DNA of 64,000 bases from Motiliproteus sp. SC1-56 (lineage in GTDB: Bacteria > Pseudomonadota > Gammaproteobacteria > Pseudomonadales > Balneatricaceae), in NCBI RefSeq assembly GCF_017309075.1, contig NZ_JAEMGS010000005.1, positions 1 through 64,000 on the forward strand, read 5' to 3'. Each line of letters opens with the position of its first letter. Position 1 is the first letter of the stretch. The translations under genes were made by a program, and so were the position numbers. Below are positions 19,530 through 29,800 of this stretch, one piece after another. The notes under the pieces are model-generated. The model saw only the letters and a list, made by a program, of their open reading frames with translations, searched no databases and had not been told where the DNA came from.

Positions 19530-20108
19530 GTGCCAACCACCAGCTCACCACCCCCGCAGCACGCCGAGGCCATTCTGGACGCGGCCCTGCAACTGGCCGC
19601 CCTGCACTCGTGGGAGCAGGTGCAGCTTATCGAGGTCGCCGAACGGGCAGGATGCACCCTCGCCGATATTCAGCGCCTCTACGACCAGAAAGAAGCCTTG
19701 GTGGACGCCTGGTTCGACCGGGCCGACAGGGCCCTTCTGGAAGCAGCCAGCGACCCGCTCCTGGGCCCGCTCGACCCCCATGAGCGTCTGGAACCCCTGC
19801 TGACCACCTGGCTTGAGACTCTGGAGCCCCACCGTCGAACCACGCGGCAGATGATTTGCGGTCGCCTCGAACCCGGCCACCTGCACGTTCAGGGCGCCGA
19901 TCTGCTGCGCATCAGTCGCACGGTGCAATGGTGGCGCCAGGCCGCCCGGTGCCGCAGCCAGTTTCTGCAACGGGCGCTGCAGGAGTCGGTTCTGACCGGA
20001 ATTTATCTCGCCACCTTCGTCCGCTGGCTGACCGCGCCAGGGGATCACACGACCGCCAGCCGAGCCCTGCTCCGCCGCCTCCTCAGGCACGCCCGGCCGA
20101 TACTGTGA
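19530..20108 (+). CDS. TetR-family-like transcriptional regulator
   Basis: A 192-residue protein with an N-terminal helix-turn-helix arrangement of TetR type: AILDAALQLAALHSWEQVQL, IEVAERAGCTLADIQRLYDQ, KEALVDAWFDRADRAL. The C-terminal ligand domain is helical with several tryptophans and resembles the COQ9/TetR-like group. I place the start at the GTG at 19530, 4 bp after the Cys-rich gene, because the longer open frame overlaps that gene. It may regulate its own operon through the CCGTA/TACGG repeat upstream. Confidence 0.7.
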   Translation: MPTTSSPPPQHAEAILDAALQLAALHSWEQVQLIEVAERAGCTLADIQRLYDQKEALVDAWFDRADRALLEAASDPLLGPLDPHERLEPLLTTWLETLEPHRRTTRQMICGRLEPGHLHVQGADLLRISRTVQWWRQAARCRSQFLQRALQESVLTGIYLATFVRWLTAPGDHTTASRALLRRLLRHARPIL

Positions 20109-20170
20109 GGGCGTGCCGGTCATGGGAGCTTTCATTGAAAGCTTTTGAATGCTGCAGCGCACAAAAAAAT

Positions 20171-20199
20171 TTGACCTTGCCTTTGACCCCGGTTATAGT
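20171..20199 (+). promoter_or_regulatory. Sigma-70 promoter of the phasin gene
   Basis: TTGACC (20171-20176), a 17-bp spacer and TATAGT (20194-20199) form a near-consensus promoter 47 bp upstream of the phasin ATG. Confidence 0.75.
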
Positions 20200-20245
20200 G
20201 GCCTCCAACAATTTGTTGCGTTGCACAAAACACAAAGGTGAGACT

Positions 20246-20611
20246 ATGTACGACCAGATTTTCAACGATATCAAAACCCGCATGCAGCCTGCCCTGGACC
20301 TGGCGGAAACCAACAAGAAGATGATGGAGCAGCTGATCGAGCTGCAGAAAGTGTCTACTCACGAGCTGGTCAACGCCAGCCTGGAGCAGTTCAAAGCCCT
20401 GTCCCAGGTAAAGGAGCCCAAGGCCGCTCTGGACCTGCAGGTCGCTTTCTACAAGGATCTGGAATCCAAAATGACTGCGGCCGCTGAAAAGAGCATCGCC
20501 GTCATCAGCGAAGCCAAGGACGTTGTCACCTCCACCGTGGAGGCTTCTGCCAAGCAGGCCGCTGACGAAGTTAGCGCCGCGGTTAAGAAGGCGACCGGCA
20601 AGGCTGCCTGA
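20246..20611 (+). CDS. Phasin-family protein
   Basis: A 121-residue helical protein of the phasin 2 family, which coat polyhydroxyalkanoate granules and control their size. The sequence is amphipathic and coiled-coil-like (LIELQKVSTHELVNASLEQF; QVAFYKDLESKMTAAAEKS) with an alanine/lysine-rich tail (SAAVKKATGKAA) like other phasins. AAAGGTG precedes the ATG. A strong promoter and a strong terminator make it a one-gene, probably highly expressed unit. No PHA synthase is in the window, so PHA storage is inferred. Confidence 0.88.
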   Translation: MYDQIFNDIKTRMQPALDLAETNKKMMEQLIELQKVSTHELVNASLEQFKALSQVKEPKAALDLQVAFYKDLESKMTAAAEKSIAVISEAKDVVTSTVEASAKQAADEVSAAVKKATGKAA

Positions 20612-20630
20612 TAAGCGGGTTCAAACCCCG

Positions 20631-20664
20631 GGGACGAACGCCATCGGCGTTCGTCCCTTTTTTT
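20631..20664 (+). terminator. Rho-independent terminator after phasin
   Basis: A perfect 12-bp stem (GGGACGAACGCC/GGCGTTCGTCCC) with an ATC loop is followed by seven T residues. It starts 19 bp after the phasin stop. Confidence 0.95.
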
Positions 20665-20837
20665 GTCTTCAAAAAATCTTTCCCTCGAAACAACTCGCCA
20701 GCGCCCGTTTTTGTCTACGCTCTTGCAGGTCCCATACAAGGATTCGACTTGCAGTCCCAGGCAGTGCATGATGCCCCCCAGCCGGACTACCGGAAACACA
20801 CGCTAAAGAAGTGCACAGGCTTCAAGAAGGAGAGGTA

Positions 20838-21128
20838 ATGGCAGGCAATTTCAGGCGCGGTCGCGCTCGACCGCAAAAGTTGATCGGCCGAGGCGAATTG
20901 CAATCGGTAGAGACCGAGGGTCCGTTCAACGACTGGGTGGGGATGCCCCCCTACTACCTCCATGCCCTGACCGTTGATGGTGAGGTCTTCAGCTACCTCT
21001 CCGGGGACAAGACGCTGGAAATCGAGCCGGGGAAAACGGTGACCTTCCGTTACCGGGAAACCAAAGAAAAGCGGATTATCGACAAGAACTCTCTTGGGGT
21101 GGTGATCGATCCCAGCGAGCTGGGTTAA
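20838..21128 (+). CDS. Conserved small protein, unknown function
   Basis: A 96-residue product with a basic N-terminus (MAGNFRRGRARPQKLIGRGE). A mostly beta body follows (YYLHALTVDGEVFSYLSGDK, then EIEPGKTVTFRYRETKEKRI). The pattern suggests a small beta barrel but I do not recognise the family. A perfect ribosome site AAGGAGAGG precedes the ATG at 20838, so translation is likely. It is convergent with the following lipoprotein gene. Confidence 0.65.
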   Translation: MAGNFRRGRARPQKLIGRGELQSVETEGPFNDWVGMPPYYLHALTVDGEVFSYLSGDKTLEIEPGKTVTFRYRETKEKRIIDKNSLGVVIDPSELG

Positions 21129-21151
21129 AGCCCCGCGCCGTTGCCCCTGGA

Positions 21152-21625
21152 TCAGGAATCGCCGCGGCAGGTCCAGTGGTCGCGCAGGTTGCGGCTCGAG
21201 ACTTTTTCGATGCGCTGGCCCGGCTCACAGTGACGGACCGACAGGTGGCAGTGAGAAGGCCCCTGGTCACCGGCCACGGCAACCGTTCGCAGCAGGTAAC
21301 TGTGGCCGGGCTTGAGCATCAGGGTCTTGACCCTGTCCAACGCTTCAACCACCGGCTGCCCCTCGGCCTCGACTTGGCAGTTGTAGGTCAGGCGGTAGGT
21401 TCCGGACGGCACCAGCGCCCCCGCGTAGCCACGAATATCGATGTCGTTGATCTTTTCCAGCTGCAAATGTTCGATTCGGTGATAGCCGGCGTGGGTGTAA
21501 AAGGGAAACAGCATGCGCACCGCGTCGGGATCCTCTTCGGAGGTCAACTGCGGGGAGACGTAGTGCAAGTCGCCGCAGCCGGCCAGTACCAAGGCAGCCA
21601 ACACCAATGGTAACGAACGGTTCAC
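21152..21625 (-). CDS. Putative outer-membrane lipoprotein
   Basis: A 157-residue lipoprotein with signal and lipobox MNRSLPLVLAALVLAGCGDL (lipobox LAGC, Asp at +3 after GD). The mature part is beta-rich with four further cysteines near the middle and C-terminus. It contains a segment YAGALVPSGTYRLTYNCQVE reminiscent of small envelope proteins that show a PEGA-like turn. Start is the GTG at 21625 with GGAGGGG upstream; a longer open frame lacks any support. Function unknown. Confidence 0.7.
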   Translation of the reverse strand: MNRSLPLVLAALVLAGCGDLHYVSPQLTSEEDPDAVRMLFPFYTHAGYHRIEHLQLEKINDIDIRGYAGALVPSGTYRLTYNCQVEAEGQPVVEALDRVKTLMLKPGHSYLLRTVAVAGDQGPSHCHLSVRHCEPGQRIEKVSSRNLRDHWTCRGDS

Positions 21626-21880
21626 CCTTCCCCTCCTGCCCCGACCCCAGCCAACGGCATTAAAAACAATATTGATCAAGCGGCATATTATGCCCCTATT
21701 CGCACACATTTTTAGCGGTTTTTATCTGACCTGGATCATTGCCAGGCCCAGCTCACCCGCTTAAGCCACCGTGCACACCTGCCGCGCGGCCTGTGTCCAC
21801 AAATTAAGTATGGTTTAGGTCATCGCAGCATAGCTGCCGTTCTGATAGGCTCAATGGACGCCCCCGTTCGGAGAACCGAT

Positions 21881-23038
21881 ATGAGTCTGCAACTGAGTCA
21901 GCGTGGTCAGCGGTTTTCCCAGTCATTGATTCGCGCCATGACCCGCGAATGCAAGCGGGTCGACGGCATCAACCTGGCCCAGGGGCTGTGCGATCTCCCG
22001 GTACCGGCACCGGTGGCTGCGGGCGCCTGTCGCGCCATCGAGCAGGGACACAACAGCTATTGCGCCGCCGAGGGCCTTGGCGCGCTGCGCCAAGCCATTG
22101 CCGCCCATCATCAGCGCCAACAGGGGGTCACGGTCTCGGCCGAACGGGAAGTGCTGGTGAGCGCCGGCGCCACCGGGGCGTTTTACGCCACCGCCCAGGC
22201 GCTGCTTGACCCCGGGGATGAGGTGATCCTGTTCGAACCCTACTATGGCTATCACGCAGCAACCCTGGAATTGATGGAATGCCCGGCCCGCTACGTGCGC
22301 CTGGACGCTCCCCACTGGACGCTGGAGGCCACCGCTCTCGAGGCCGCCGTCACGCCGCGCACCCGCGCCCTGGTCTTGAGCAACCCCTCCAATCCCAGCG
22401 GCAAGGTGCTCAGCCGGAAAGAGCTGGCCATCCTGGCCGATTTTGTCGAAGCCCACGACCTGGTGCTGTTCTGCGACGAGATCTACGCCGCCTTCATCTA
22501 CGACGACTGGCCGCTGGTCAGCCCCATCACCCTGCAACGGTTACGCCCGCGCACCGTGACCCTGGGCGGATTCTCCAAACTGTTCTCCATTACCGGTTGG
22601 CGACTGGGCTACGCTATCGCCCCGCCTGAAGTGACCGAGGCGGCCAGCCGTCTCAACGACCTGGTCTATGTCTGCGCGCCGACGCCGCTGCAGGTGGGGG
22701 CTGCGGAGGGACTGCTGCAACTGGACCCGACGTTTTTTACCGGCATCGCCCGGGATCACCAGTACAAACGCGACCTGTTCTGTGACGCCCTGCATAAGGC
22801 CGGGCTCTATCCCCACCGGCCGCAGGGGGCCTACTACGTGATGGCCGATATCAGTCAGCTGCCGGGCGAAGATGATCTGGAAAGGTGCCATTTCCTGTTG
22901 CAGCAGACCGGACTGGCCGCGGTGCCCGGTCGCGCCTTTTACCATGACGAGGGCGGGCGCGACCTTGCCCGCTTCTGCTTTGCCAAGCGCCCCGAGGTGC
23001 TCGATGAAGCCTGCCGCCGCCTGGGCCGGCTCGGGTAA
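21881..23038 (+). CDS. Class I/II PLP-dependent aminotransferase
   Basis: A 385-residue fold-type I aminotransferase. It shows the N-terminal GINLAQGLCDLPVP, the PLP-phosphate region SAGATGAFYATAQALLDPGD and NPSNPSGKVLS. The cofactor-contacting DEIYAAFIYD and the lysine motif GGFSKLFSITGWRLGYAIAP follow. The sequence is closest in feel to the aspartate/kynurenine aminotransferase-like group; the substrate cannot be fixed. I choose the ATG at 21881 (GGAGA seven bases before) over one 27 bases upstream. The 255-bp gap before it separates it from a divergent lipoprotein gene. Confidence 0.9.
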   Translation: MSLQLSQRGQRFSQSLIRAMTRECKRVDGINLAQGLCDLPVPAPVAAGACRAIEQGHNSYCAAEGLGALRQAIAAHHQRQQGVTVSAEREVLVSAGATGAFYATAQALLDPGDEVILFEPYYGYHAATLELMECPARYVRLDAPHWTLEATALEAAVTPRTRALVLSNPSNPSGKVLSRKELAILADFVEAHDLVLFCDEIYAAFIYDDWPLVSPITLQRLRPRTVTLGGFSKLFSITGWRLGYAIAPPEVTEAASRLNDLVYVCAPTPLQVGAAEGLLQLDPTFFTGIARDHQYKRDLFCDALHKAGLYPHRPQGAYYVMADISQLPGEDDLERCHFLLQQTGLAAVPGRAFYHDEGGRDLARFCFAKRPEVLDEACRRLGRLG

Positions 23039-23296
23039 TGCGGAGCCCCGGGCCCGACTTCAGTGGGCGCCGGAGGCCCACCTGCTCTTCACCTCCCGCC
23101 ACAGCCAAAGCCCGCCTTCCACCTGCAGCCAGCACCGCCATCAACTAAGGTTTAAGCTAGAAACCTAGCCCCTGGGAGCCAGAATCAAGGGTCCATCCAG
23201 GGCGACCGCCAGTGCGGGTGGAGCACGCACGCTGTTTAAGCCCGGAAAAGCGCAGCACGACCTCCGCGCTGCCTAACGTGCTCAAAGGAGGATACG

Positions 23297-23749
23297 ATGA
23301 ACTTCGAACGTATGCGTGATGTGATCGACCATGCGCGTCTCTTTCATACCCAGCTGAGCGCCCATTTCAAAGCCCTCAATGATCAGGAACAGCAGGAGCG
23401 CGTCCACATGCTCCTTGAGTACCTCAGCCGCCACGAGGCCCACATGGCCAAGGTGCTGGAGCGCTACCAGGAAGACGCCTCCCCAAGCGTACTGGAAACC
23501 TATTTCCAATACACAGCCCCGCTGAATGCCGAAGGGGAGCAGCTGAGAAATCAACCCAACCTCAGTATCGAGGAAGTGATCGACCGCGCGACCCGGTTCG
23601 ACGAGTGCCTGGTGGATCTCTACGAGACCCTGGCCCACGAGGCCGAAATTCCCGAGGTCCGCGAAGTCTGCGACAAGCTAGTGCAGCTCGAACAGGAGGA
23701 GCGCCAGAGCCGCAGCCGCTCCATCGCCGGATTACAGCAGGACATGTAG
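23297..23749 (+). CDS. Ferritin-like helical protein, unknown function
   Basis: A 150-residue all-helical acidic protein. The pattern LFHTQLSAHFKALNDQEQQE, then MLLEYLSRHEAHMAKVLERY, with paired Glu/His residues, suggests a four-helix ferritin-like or rubrerythrin-like bundle. Metal binding is not certain. GGAGGATAC precedes the ATG, a strong ribosome site. It is monocistronic, with 258 bp upstream in which I see no gene. Confidence 0.6.
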   Translation: MNFERMRDVIDHARLFHTQLSAHFKALNDQEQQERVHMLLEYLSRHEAHMAKVLERYQEDASPSVLETYFQYTAPLNAEGEQLRNQPNLSIEEVIDRATRFDECLVDLYETLAHEAEIPEVREVCDKLVQLEQEERQSRSRSIAGLQQDM

Positions 23750-23956
23750 CCGCTCATTAACGGCCGCCCCCGCCTTCTTCGCCCCACTGGACCAGGCTGA
23801 ATAATCATGCAGCTTAAGCCGACGGTTAACGCTGGTTCGAGGATAGGCTAAGGCTCTAATTACTTGGTCTTTGGTAATCGGAGGCCGCCCCGTACAAGGC
23901 GATCTCGAAACAGTAAGGATGCACGACAAACAGTGAATGAAGTCAGGAGCAGTTCT

Positions 23957-24994
23957 ATGAAAAGATTTTCCTTGGTGGCCCTTGGATCCGCGATGATGCT
24001 GGCGGGCTGCGGCGGCGGCGACGGCAGCAGCACCCAGACCGGGAGCTTCTCCCTCGGGGTTTCCGACAACCCCGCCAATGTGGAACGGGTGGTGATCGGC
24101 TTTCGCCAGGTGGTACTGAAAAGCGTTGGCGACAATGGCCAGACCTTCTCCTTTGAGGTCGCTGAAACCGGACAGATCGAACAGGTGGACCTGTTGCAAT
24201 TCACCGGCAGCCAAGTGGAAACCCTCGTCGCCAACCAACAGATTCCAGTCGGTGAATACCAACTGTGTATCTACATGCGCAATGACGAAACAGGCACCGC
24301 CGACACCTCCTTTGTCGACACCGGCACCGCCATCGAAGGGCTGACAACGCCCAGCAACGGATCCTGCGGCGGCGTCGGGGCGACCGAAGAAAACACCGGC
24401 CGACTGTTTTTCAACAAGCCGTTCCTGATCGCGGCCGGGGATAACAATTTTGTCGCCGAATTCAACTTGGAAAAGGGACTGATCCAGCCGCCGGGGTTAG
24501 GTGGAACCTGGCGAATCAAACCCACCGCCGTGCAGCTGGTCAACAACACTGAGGTGGGTAGCATCAGCGGCTCGATCGCCCCCTCGCTGGTCACCGACTG
24601 CCAAACCGCCGCCGCCACCGGAACTTTTGCCGAGAAGGTTTACCTTTACAGCGGCTCCGCCGCTCTGCCCGCTGACGCCAGTGATCCGACGATCAATGCC
24701 ATGGTTGATTTTCGCCTCGCAGAGCAGGTTTCAACCGGCCAGAGCAGCCCCATCGCAGCCGCTCAGGCGGTGCCTGAGGAAGACGGCTTGGGCAATATCA
24801 CCGGTTACAACTACGAGCTGGCTTTCGTCGCCCCCGGCGATTACAGCCTTGGCTTCACCTGTTTAGCCCAGAACGACGATCCGGAAAGGGCGGACACGCT
24901 CGAAACCGATCCGCCTTTCTTCCTGTTTGCGGCCGAGCCCGACGTAACCGTCAGCGCCGGTGAAGTCAGCGTGAGAAACTTTCCCAGTGAGTAA
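23957..24994 (+). CDS. DUF4382-type lipoprotein
   Basis: A 345-residue lipoprotein (MKRFSLVALGSAMMLAGCGG, lipobox LAGC followed by a Gly/Ser linker). The N-terminal domain GSFSLGVSDNPANVERVVIG, then DLLQFTGSQVETLVANQQIP, is characteristic of DUF4382, a carbohydrate-binding-like beta domain found in surface lipoproteins. The C-terminal half is a second beta-rich region with two cysteines. The ATG at 23957 has CAGGAG upstream. Role unknown. It is convergent with recD, 28 bp apart. Confidence 0.8.
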   Translation: MKRFSLVALGSAMMLAGCGGGDGSSTQTGSFSLGVSDNPANVERVVIGFRQVVLKSVGDNGQTFSFEVAETGQIEQVDLLQFTGSQVETLVANQQIPVGEYQLCIYMRNDETGTADTSFVDTGTAIEGLTTPSNGSCGGVGATEENTGRLFFNKPFLIAAGDNNFVAEFNLEKGLIQPPGLGGTWRIKPTAVQLVNNTEVGSISGSIAPSLVTDCQTAAATGTFAEKVYLYSGSAALPADASDPTINAMVDFRLAEQVSTGQSSPIAAAQAVPEEDGLGNITGYNYELAFVAPGDYSLGFTCLAQNDDPERADTLETDPPFFLFAAEPDVTVSAGEVSVRNFPSE

Positions 24995-25022
24995 CGTTCC
25001 CAGCGAATAACAGGCTGCAGCC

Positions 25023-26873
25023 TTAGTCCAGCGCCCGGGGTTCGTTCCCCAGGCGCTGGCGCAACCCCGACCAGCGCTGCGCCCGGGAGGCCAGCGCCTG
25101 TTTCCAGACAGCCTCACCGGCGGCCACCATACAGTGTTTCTTGGCCCGGGTAATGCCGGTGTAGAGCAGCTCCGGGGTCAGCAGGCGGGCGCTACTCTCT
25201 TCCAGCAACAGCGCCACCCGCCCAAATTCAGAGCCCTGGGTCTTATGAACGGTCATGGCGTAGACCGGCTCCACCTCGGGTAACAGGCCCAGGTTGATGC
25301 GACGCAGCCCCGCCTCCTCCCTGAAGAAGGCCTCCAGCGCCCCCTCTGCGTTGCGCCAGACCAGCCCGACGTCACCGTTATAGAGGTTCAGTGCGGGATG
25401 GTTGCGGGTCACCATGATGGGGCGTCCGTGGTAGTGACGGCCGCTCTGCTGGCGGACCAGGCGCTGCTCGATCTGCTCATTCAGCTGCTCCACCCCCCAG
25501 GGGCCACGGCGCATGGGCACCAGCAAGCGAAACGCATCCAGGCAGGCAAAGGCCGCATCCAGGTCCGGCGCCTTTAGCAAAGGCCGGTAGTAGCGTTCCA
25601 CCACGTCCGCGACCCAGGCCCCGAGATCCGGTTCCTGGGTCAAGGAGAGCTGTCCATTGCCCTCCGGGCCGGCTTCGCTTAGCAGACGCCAGCTCGCGGC
25701 GGCATCCAGATTGATCACCGCCTCGGCCAAGCGCCCGACTCCCCCCTCGCCGTCAAACCGGTGGCTCTTGCGCAACAGCCCCACGGGGTCTTGCCCACCC
25801 TCATTGGCCACCGGCACCGAGTAACCCACCAGGGTGCGAATCGACTCGGCCGCCGCGGCGCTGTATCCCGGGTGGGGCAGCGGCGCCAGGTCAGCGAGCA
25901 CCGACCCCACGGCAATGGAGGGCAACTGGTTGGCGTCCCCGACCAGCACCAGGCGCGCCGTATCGGGCAGCGCCCGCAGCACCCGGGTCATCATCGGCAG
26001 ATCCACCATGGAGGCCTCATCAATGAGCAGCAGGTCCACCGGCAGGGGGTGATCGGCGTCATAGCGCAGCCGAATGCTGTTGGGCCGCACCCCCAGCAGG
26101 CTGTGCAGGGTATGGGCCTGCTCGGGAATGGCCTTGAGCAGGTCGGCGTCGACCCCGCTGGCGGCAAGCTGGGTCTTGGCCCCGGCGATGGACTCCTGCA
26201 GGCGCTGCTTCGCCTTGCCCGTGGGGGTCGCCAGAGCAATCCGCATCGGCTGATCGGCCAGACGCTGCAGCGTCGCCAGCAGCCTTGCCACCGTGTAGGT
26301 TTTGCCGGTACCGGGCCCGCCGGAGAGGACGCTGAACGGATGCACCAGCGCGTTGGCCACCGCAACCGCCTGCCAGTCCGTCTCGGACTGCTCGCCGCCG
26401 GGCGGATTGGGGAAAAGTTCTGACAGCAGGCGGCGCGCCCGCTGCAGTTGCCCGGGTTGCAGCCTGACCGCACGCATCCGCTGGCGCAGCCGCATCGCCA
26501 GCTCCGTTTCGAAACGCCAGTAACGACGCAGGTAGGCGCGGTCGCCTTCCACCACCACCGGTCGGTCTGCCTCGGGGCTTAGGTCAAGCCCGGCCAGCAA
26601 CGCCCTCAGGGCGGGCAGCGGGCCGAAGGCGTAACCGGGCCGAGGCTCATCGGCGCCACCGTCGGCCCAGAGGGTTCGCCCGGCAATGCCCGCCAGATCG
26701 AGGCAGCTGTGTCCCTGGCGCAAGGCCCAGTGCAGCGCCAGCCAGAGGTGAAAACGCTCTGGACAGGGGGCGCCGAACTGCCGCTCCAGCTCCCGGGCGA
26801 GAAAAAAGTCGATCGCTTCCACATCGGCCAACGCCCCCAGGCATTGCTCGCAGGTCGGTAAACTTCCGCTCAT
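25023..26873 (-). CDS. recD: RecBCD exonuclease subunit alpha (5'-3' helicase)
   Basis: RecD is the fast 5'-3' helicase motor of the RecBCD recombination nuclease. The 616-residue protein has Walker A SGGPGTGKT (about 183-191), Walker B LLIDEASMVD, LVGDANQLPSI, and the C-terminal MTVHKTQGSEF and TGITRAKKH motifs of superfamily 1 helicases. Its ATG overlaps the recB stop by 4 bp. It is the last gene of a recC-recB-recD operon. Confidence 0.96.
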   Translation of the reverse strand: MSGSLPTCEQCLGALADVEAIDFFLARELERQFGAPCPERFHLWLALHWALRQGHSCLDLAGIAGRTLWADGGADEPRPGYAFGPLPALRALLAGLDLSPEADRPVVVEGDRAYLRRYWRFETELAMRLRQRMRAVRLQPGQLQRARRLLSELFPNPPGGEQSETDWQAVAVANALVHPFSVLSGGPGTGKTYTVARLLATLQRLADQPMRIALATPTGKAKQRLQESIAGAKTQLAASGVDADLLKAIPEQAHTLHSLLGVRPNSIRLRYDADHPLPVDLLLIDEASMVDLPMMTRVLRALPDTARLVLVGDANQLPSIAVGSVLADLAPLPHPGYSAAAAESIRTLVGYSVPVANEGGQDPVGLLRKSHRFDGEGGVGRLAEAVINLDAAASWRLLSEAGPEGNGQLSLTQEPDLGAWVADVVERYYRPLLKAPDLDAAFACLDAFRLLVPMRRGPWGVEQLNEQIEQRLVRQQSGRHYHGRPIMVTRNHPALNLYNGDVGLVWRNAEGALEAFFREEAGLRRINLGLLPEVEPVYAMTVHKTQGSEFGRVALLLEESSARLLTPELLYTGITRAKKHCMVAAGEAVWKQALASRAQRWSGLRQRLGNEPRALD

Positions 26874-29800
26874 TTCATTCCCCCGCGCGAGGCGCCTGCG
26901 GCCCCCTGAAACAGCGCATCCAGGGCATCCAACAAGGTTTCGTCGATGGCAGTGTGGTAGATACCGCTTGTGCGTCCCGCCGCCATCCCCCGCAGATAGA
27001 GGTAGTAGACGCCGCCAAAGTGGCGCCCGGGTTGGTAATCCGGCACACGCCCTTTCAGGTAACGGTGCAGGGCCAGGCTGTAGATCAGGTATTGCAGGTC
27101 GTAGAAGTTGGCTTCGTTATTGCGTTTGAGGGCCGCGTAGCCGTAATCCTCAAAGCGGTTGCCCAGATGGGTGGACTTGTAATCTGCCACGTAAAAACGC
27201 CCCCCGTGCTCGAAAACCAGGTCGATAAAACCGTGCATCATGCCCCGCAACGGCTGCTGGCCGGGCAGCTCCAGGGTCGCGCCCTCGCCCCGGTGCTCGC
27301 GCAGAATGCGGGCAAGTGCCGCCACCCGCGAACCGGGCATGGAAAAATAGAACTCCGACTCGCGCAGGGTATGGGGCCAGGAGAGATCACACAGGCGCAG
27401 CGTCTCCCCCCCTCCCACCGCGGGCAGCGGCGCCTCCAAACACTCCTGGAGCCACTGCTCCAGGTGCGCAACGTCGGCCTGGGCAAGGCCGCCAAAGCGC
27501 AGCAACGGCTCACGCAGAGCCTCCTTCCAGCGCGGCTGGGTGAAGTCGGTGTGCTCCAGCGCATCGTGCAGCAGGTTGCCGGCGTGAGCCCCTTTGGCGA
27601 GACGAAAACGGAGCGCCAGCTCCCCGGTCGCGGGCTCCGCCGCTGCCGTCCGGTCATCGTCGTGATCCTTGCGGTCTCGGCGCGCGTGATCAAGGTTACG
27701 GGTGAGGGCGGAGAACGAGCTCAATCGCCAGTTGCCGTCGATATGCCCCGTGAATTTCGCCGCCTGCGCGTGTCCGTCCGTGGCTCCCGCGGCAGACCGC
27801 TGGGCGGCTGCCAGGCGCTCGACGTTCACTTTCAACAGAGCGCAGTTTTCCGGTTCGCTGGCCGCCAGGGCCGCCAGCTCCGCCGGCCAGTCGGGCTCCC
27901 CCTCGCGCCTTGCGCCAAACCCAAGGGTGCGCGCCAGGGGCGACTCCAGGGTCTTGCCGTAGGGGGCGCAACAGAGGTAACAGCGCTGCTCCGCCCGGGT
28001 CACCGCGACGTAGAGCAGGCGAACCGCCTCGGCCAGGGCCTCGTCCCGGGCCAGGGTCTCGGCCTCCGGCGTACGCCCGAGTTGCTGCCTCGCTTCACCG
28101 CTTTCAGGGTCGTGAAAGGCGAGGTATTCAGCCTTTTGATTTCCCTGGCTCAGTGGATCCTTGCGGTAGTTGGCAAAGGGCACAAAGACCACCGGGTACT
28201 CCAACCCCTTGGAGCCGTGTTGCGTGACGATGCGGATCAGGTTGGCGTCGCTCTCCAGGCGCAGTTCGGCCTGGCTGTCGCCACCGCTGCCCTGAATCTG
28301 GTCATTGAGCCATTCAAGCAGCTGCTGCGGATGGCGCAAATTGCCCGAGGCCTGTTGCAACAGTTCGGCCAGGTGCAGGTGGTTGGTGAGGCAGCGCTCG
28401 TGGCGGGCCGGCGGCGGCTGCAAATGCCCGTGGATCAGCGCCATCATCATGGGGATAAAGCCCTCGCGGCGCCAGCGCTCACGCAAAGCCGAAAGCTGAT
28501 AGCGCGCCTCCACCAGGGCGTCGGCGTCACTGGCAAGCCTAGCCAGGCGGGCCGCATCCCCTCCCAGCAGGGCGGTGGCAAAGGCGCGGTGCAGCTGCCG
28601 GGGTTCCTCGCAGGCCAGTATCCCCTGCAGTACCTGGGACAGCTCCAGCGCCTCCGGGCTGTGGAAAATGTTGTCCCGGGCGCTGAGGTAGACCGAGGGG
28701 TAGCCCGCCTCCAGCAGCGCCTCCTGCATGATCGCGGCCTCGGTGCCGGTACGCACCAGGATCGCCACATCCCGCTCCTCCAGCGCCCGCGCCTGCCGAT
28801 CACCGCTGCCGAGGCGAACAGGCTCGCTGAGCAGACGGTGTATCTCACCACAGCACCAACGGGCCACCTGGTGGCGAAAATCCGCCGTGACTTTTTCCTT
28901 GCCCTCCTCCTCTTCGTCGCCAGTCAGCCACACGAAGTTGAGGGCGCGGAGGCTGTCGCCGGGCGGCGACTCCATGAGCGCATCGTGCGCCCGGCTGGCC
29001 TTGGCGGCCTTGACCGGTTCGTAATCGATGCCGTAACCGAACACCGGCTCGGGGTCCTGATCCAGTGGCGCCCCCCAAAACAGGCGGTTGTAGGCGTTGA
29101 CCATGGCCGGCACCGAGCGCCAGTTGGTATCCATGTGCCAGCAGTCGTCCGCCCCGCCGCGGGCCTGAAGGTAGGTAAAGATGTCGCCGCCGCGAAAGGA
29201 GTAGATAGCCTGCTTGGGATCGCCGATCATAAACAGGGCGGTGCCGGATTCCGGCTCCGCGAGGGCTTCCTCCCGGTGCGGATACACCCGCTCCAGAATG
29301 GCGTACTGGCTGGGGTCGGTATCCTGGAACTCGTCCACCAGGGCCACGGGGTATTGCTGGCGCAGGGCCGCCACCAGGGCGGCGCCCTCTTTCGCCGTGA
29401 CCCGCTCGGCCAGCAGGGTGATCAGATCGTCAAAATCCATCAGCCCCAGGCGCTCTTTGCTGGCGGCAAAGGCGGCGCGGATCGCCTCCAGCCCCTCGCG
29501 AATAACCGGGTAGATCCGGGCCGCCTCGGCATCGCGAGCCAGCTCCGGCAACCGGCTCTTTAGATCCTTGAAGGGCTGCAGCCAGGCTTTCAGCGCTTCG
29601 TCCTTGCGGTAGCGGTTGCCGTTGACGAAATCCATCGCCGCCTTGGGGGGCGCTTCGAGGGCTTCCCCGGCCAGCCACTCAAGCAGAATCTCCCACTCGC
29701 CGCGCCGTTTTTCAGCCTCCTTGTGGCTGTCGATCAGGCGGCTCACGATCTCCGCCTCATGGGCCAGCAGTTCCTCGCGCACAGCCGCTTTTTGCGCCAA

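Noticed and set aside
26954-29563. An 869-codon plus-strand open frame opposite recB
   Set aside because: Antisense shadow; the minus-strand frame has all RecB helicase and nuclease motifs.
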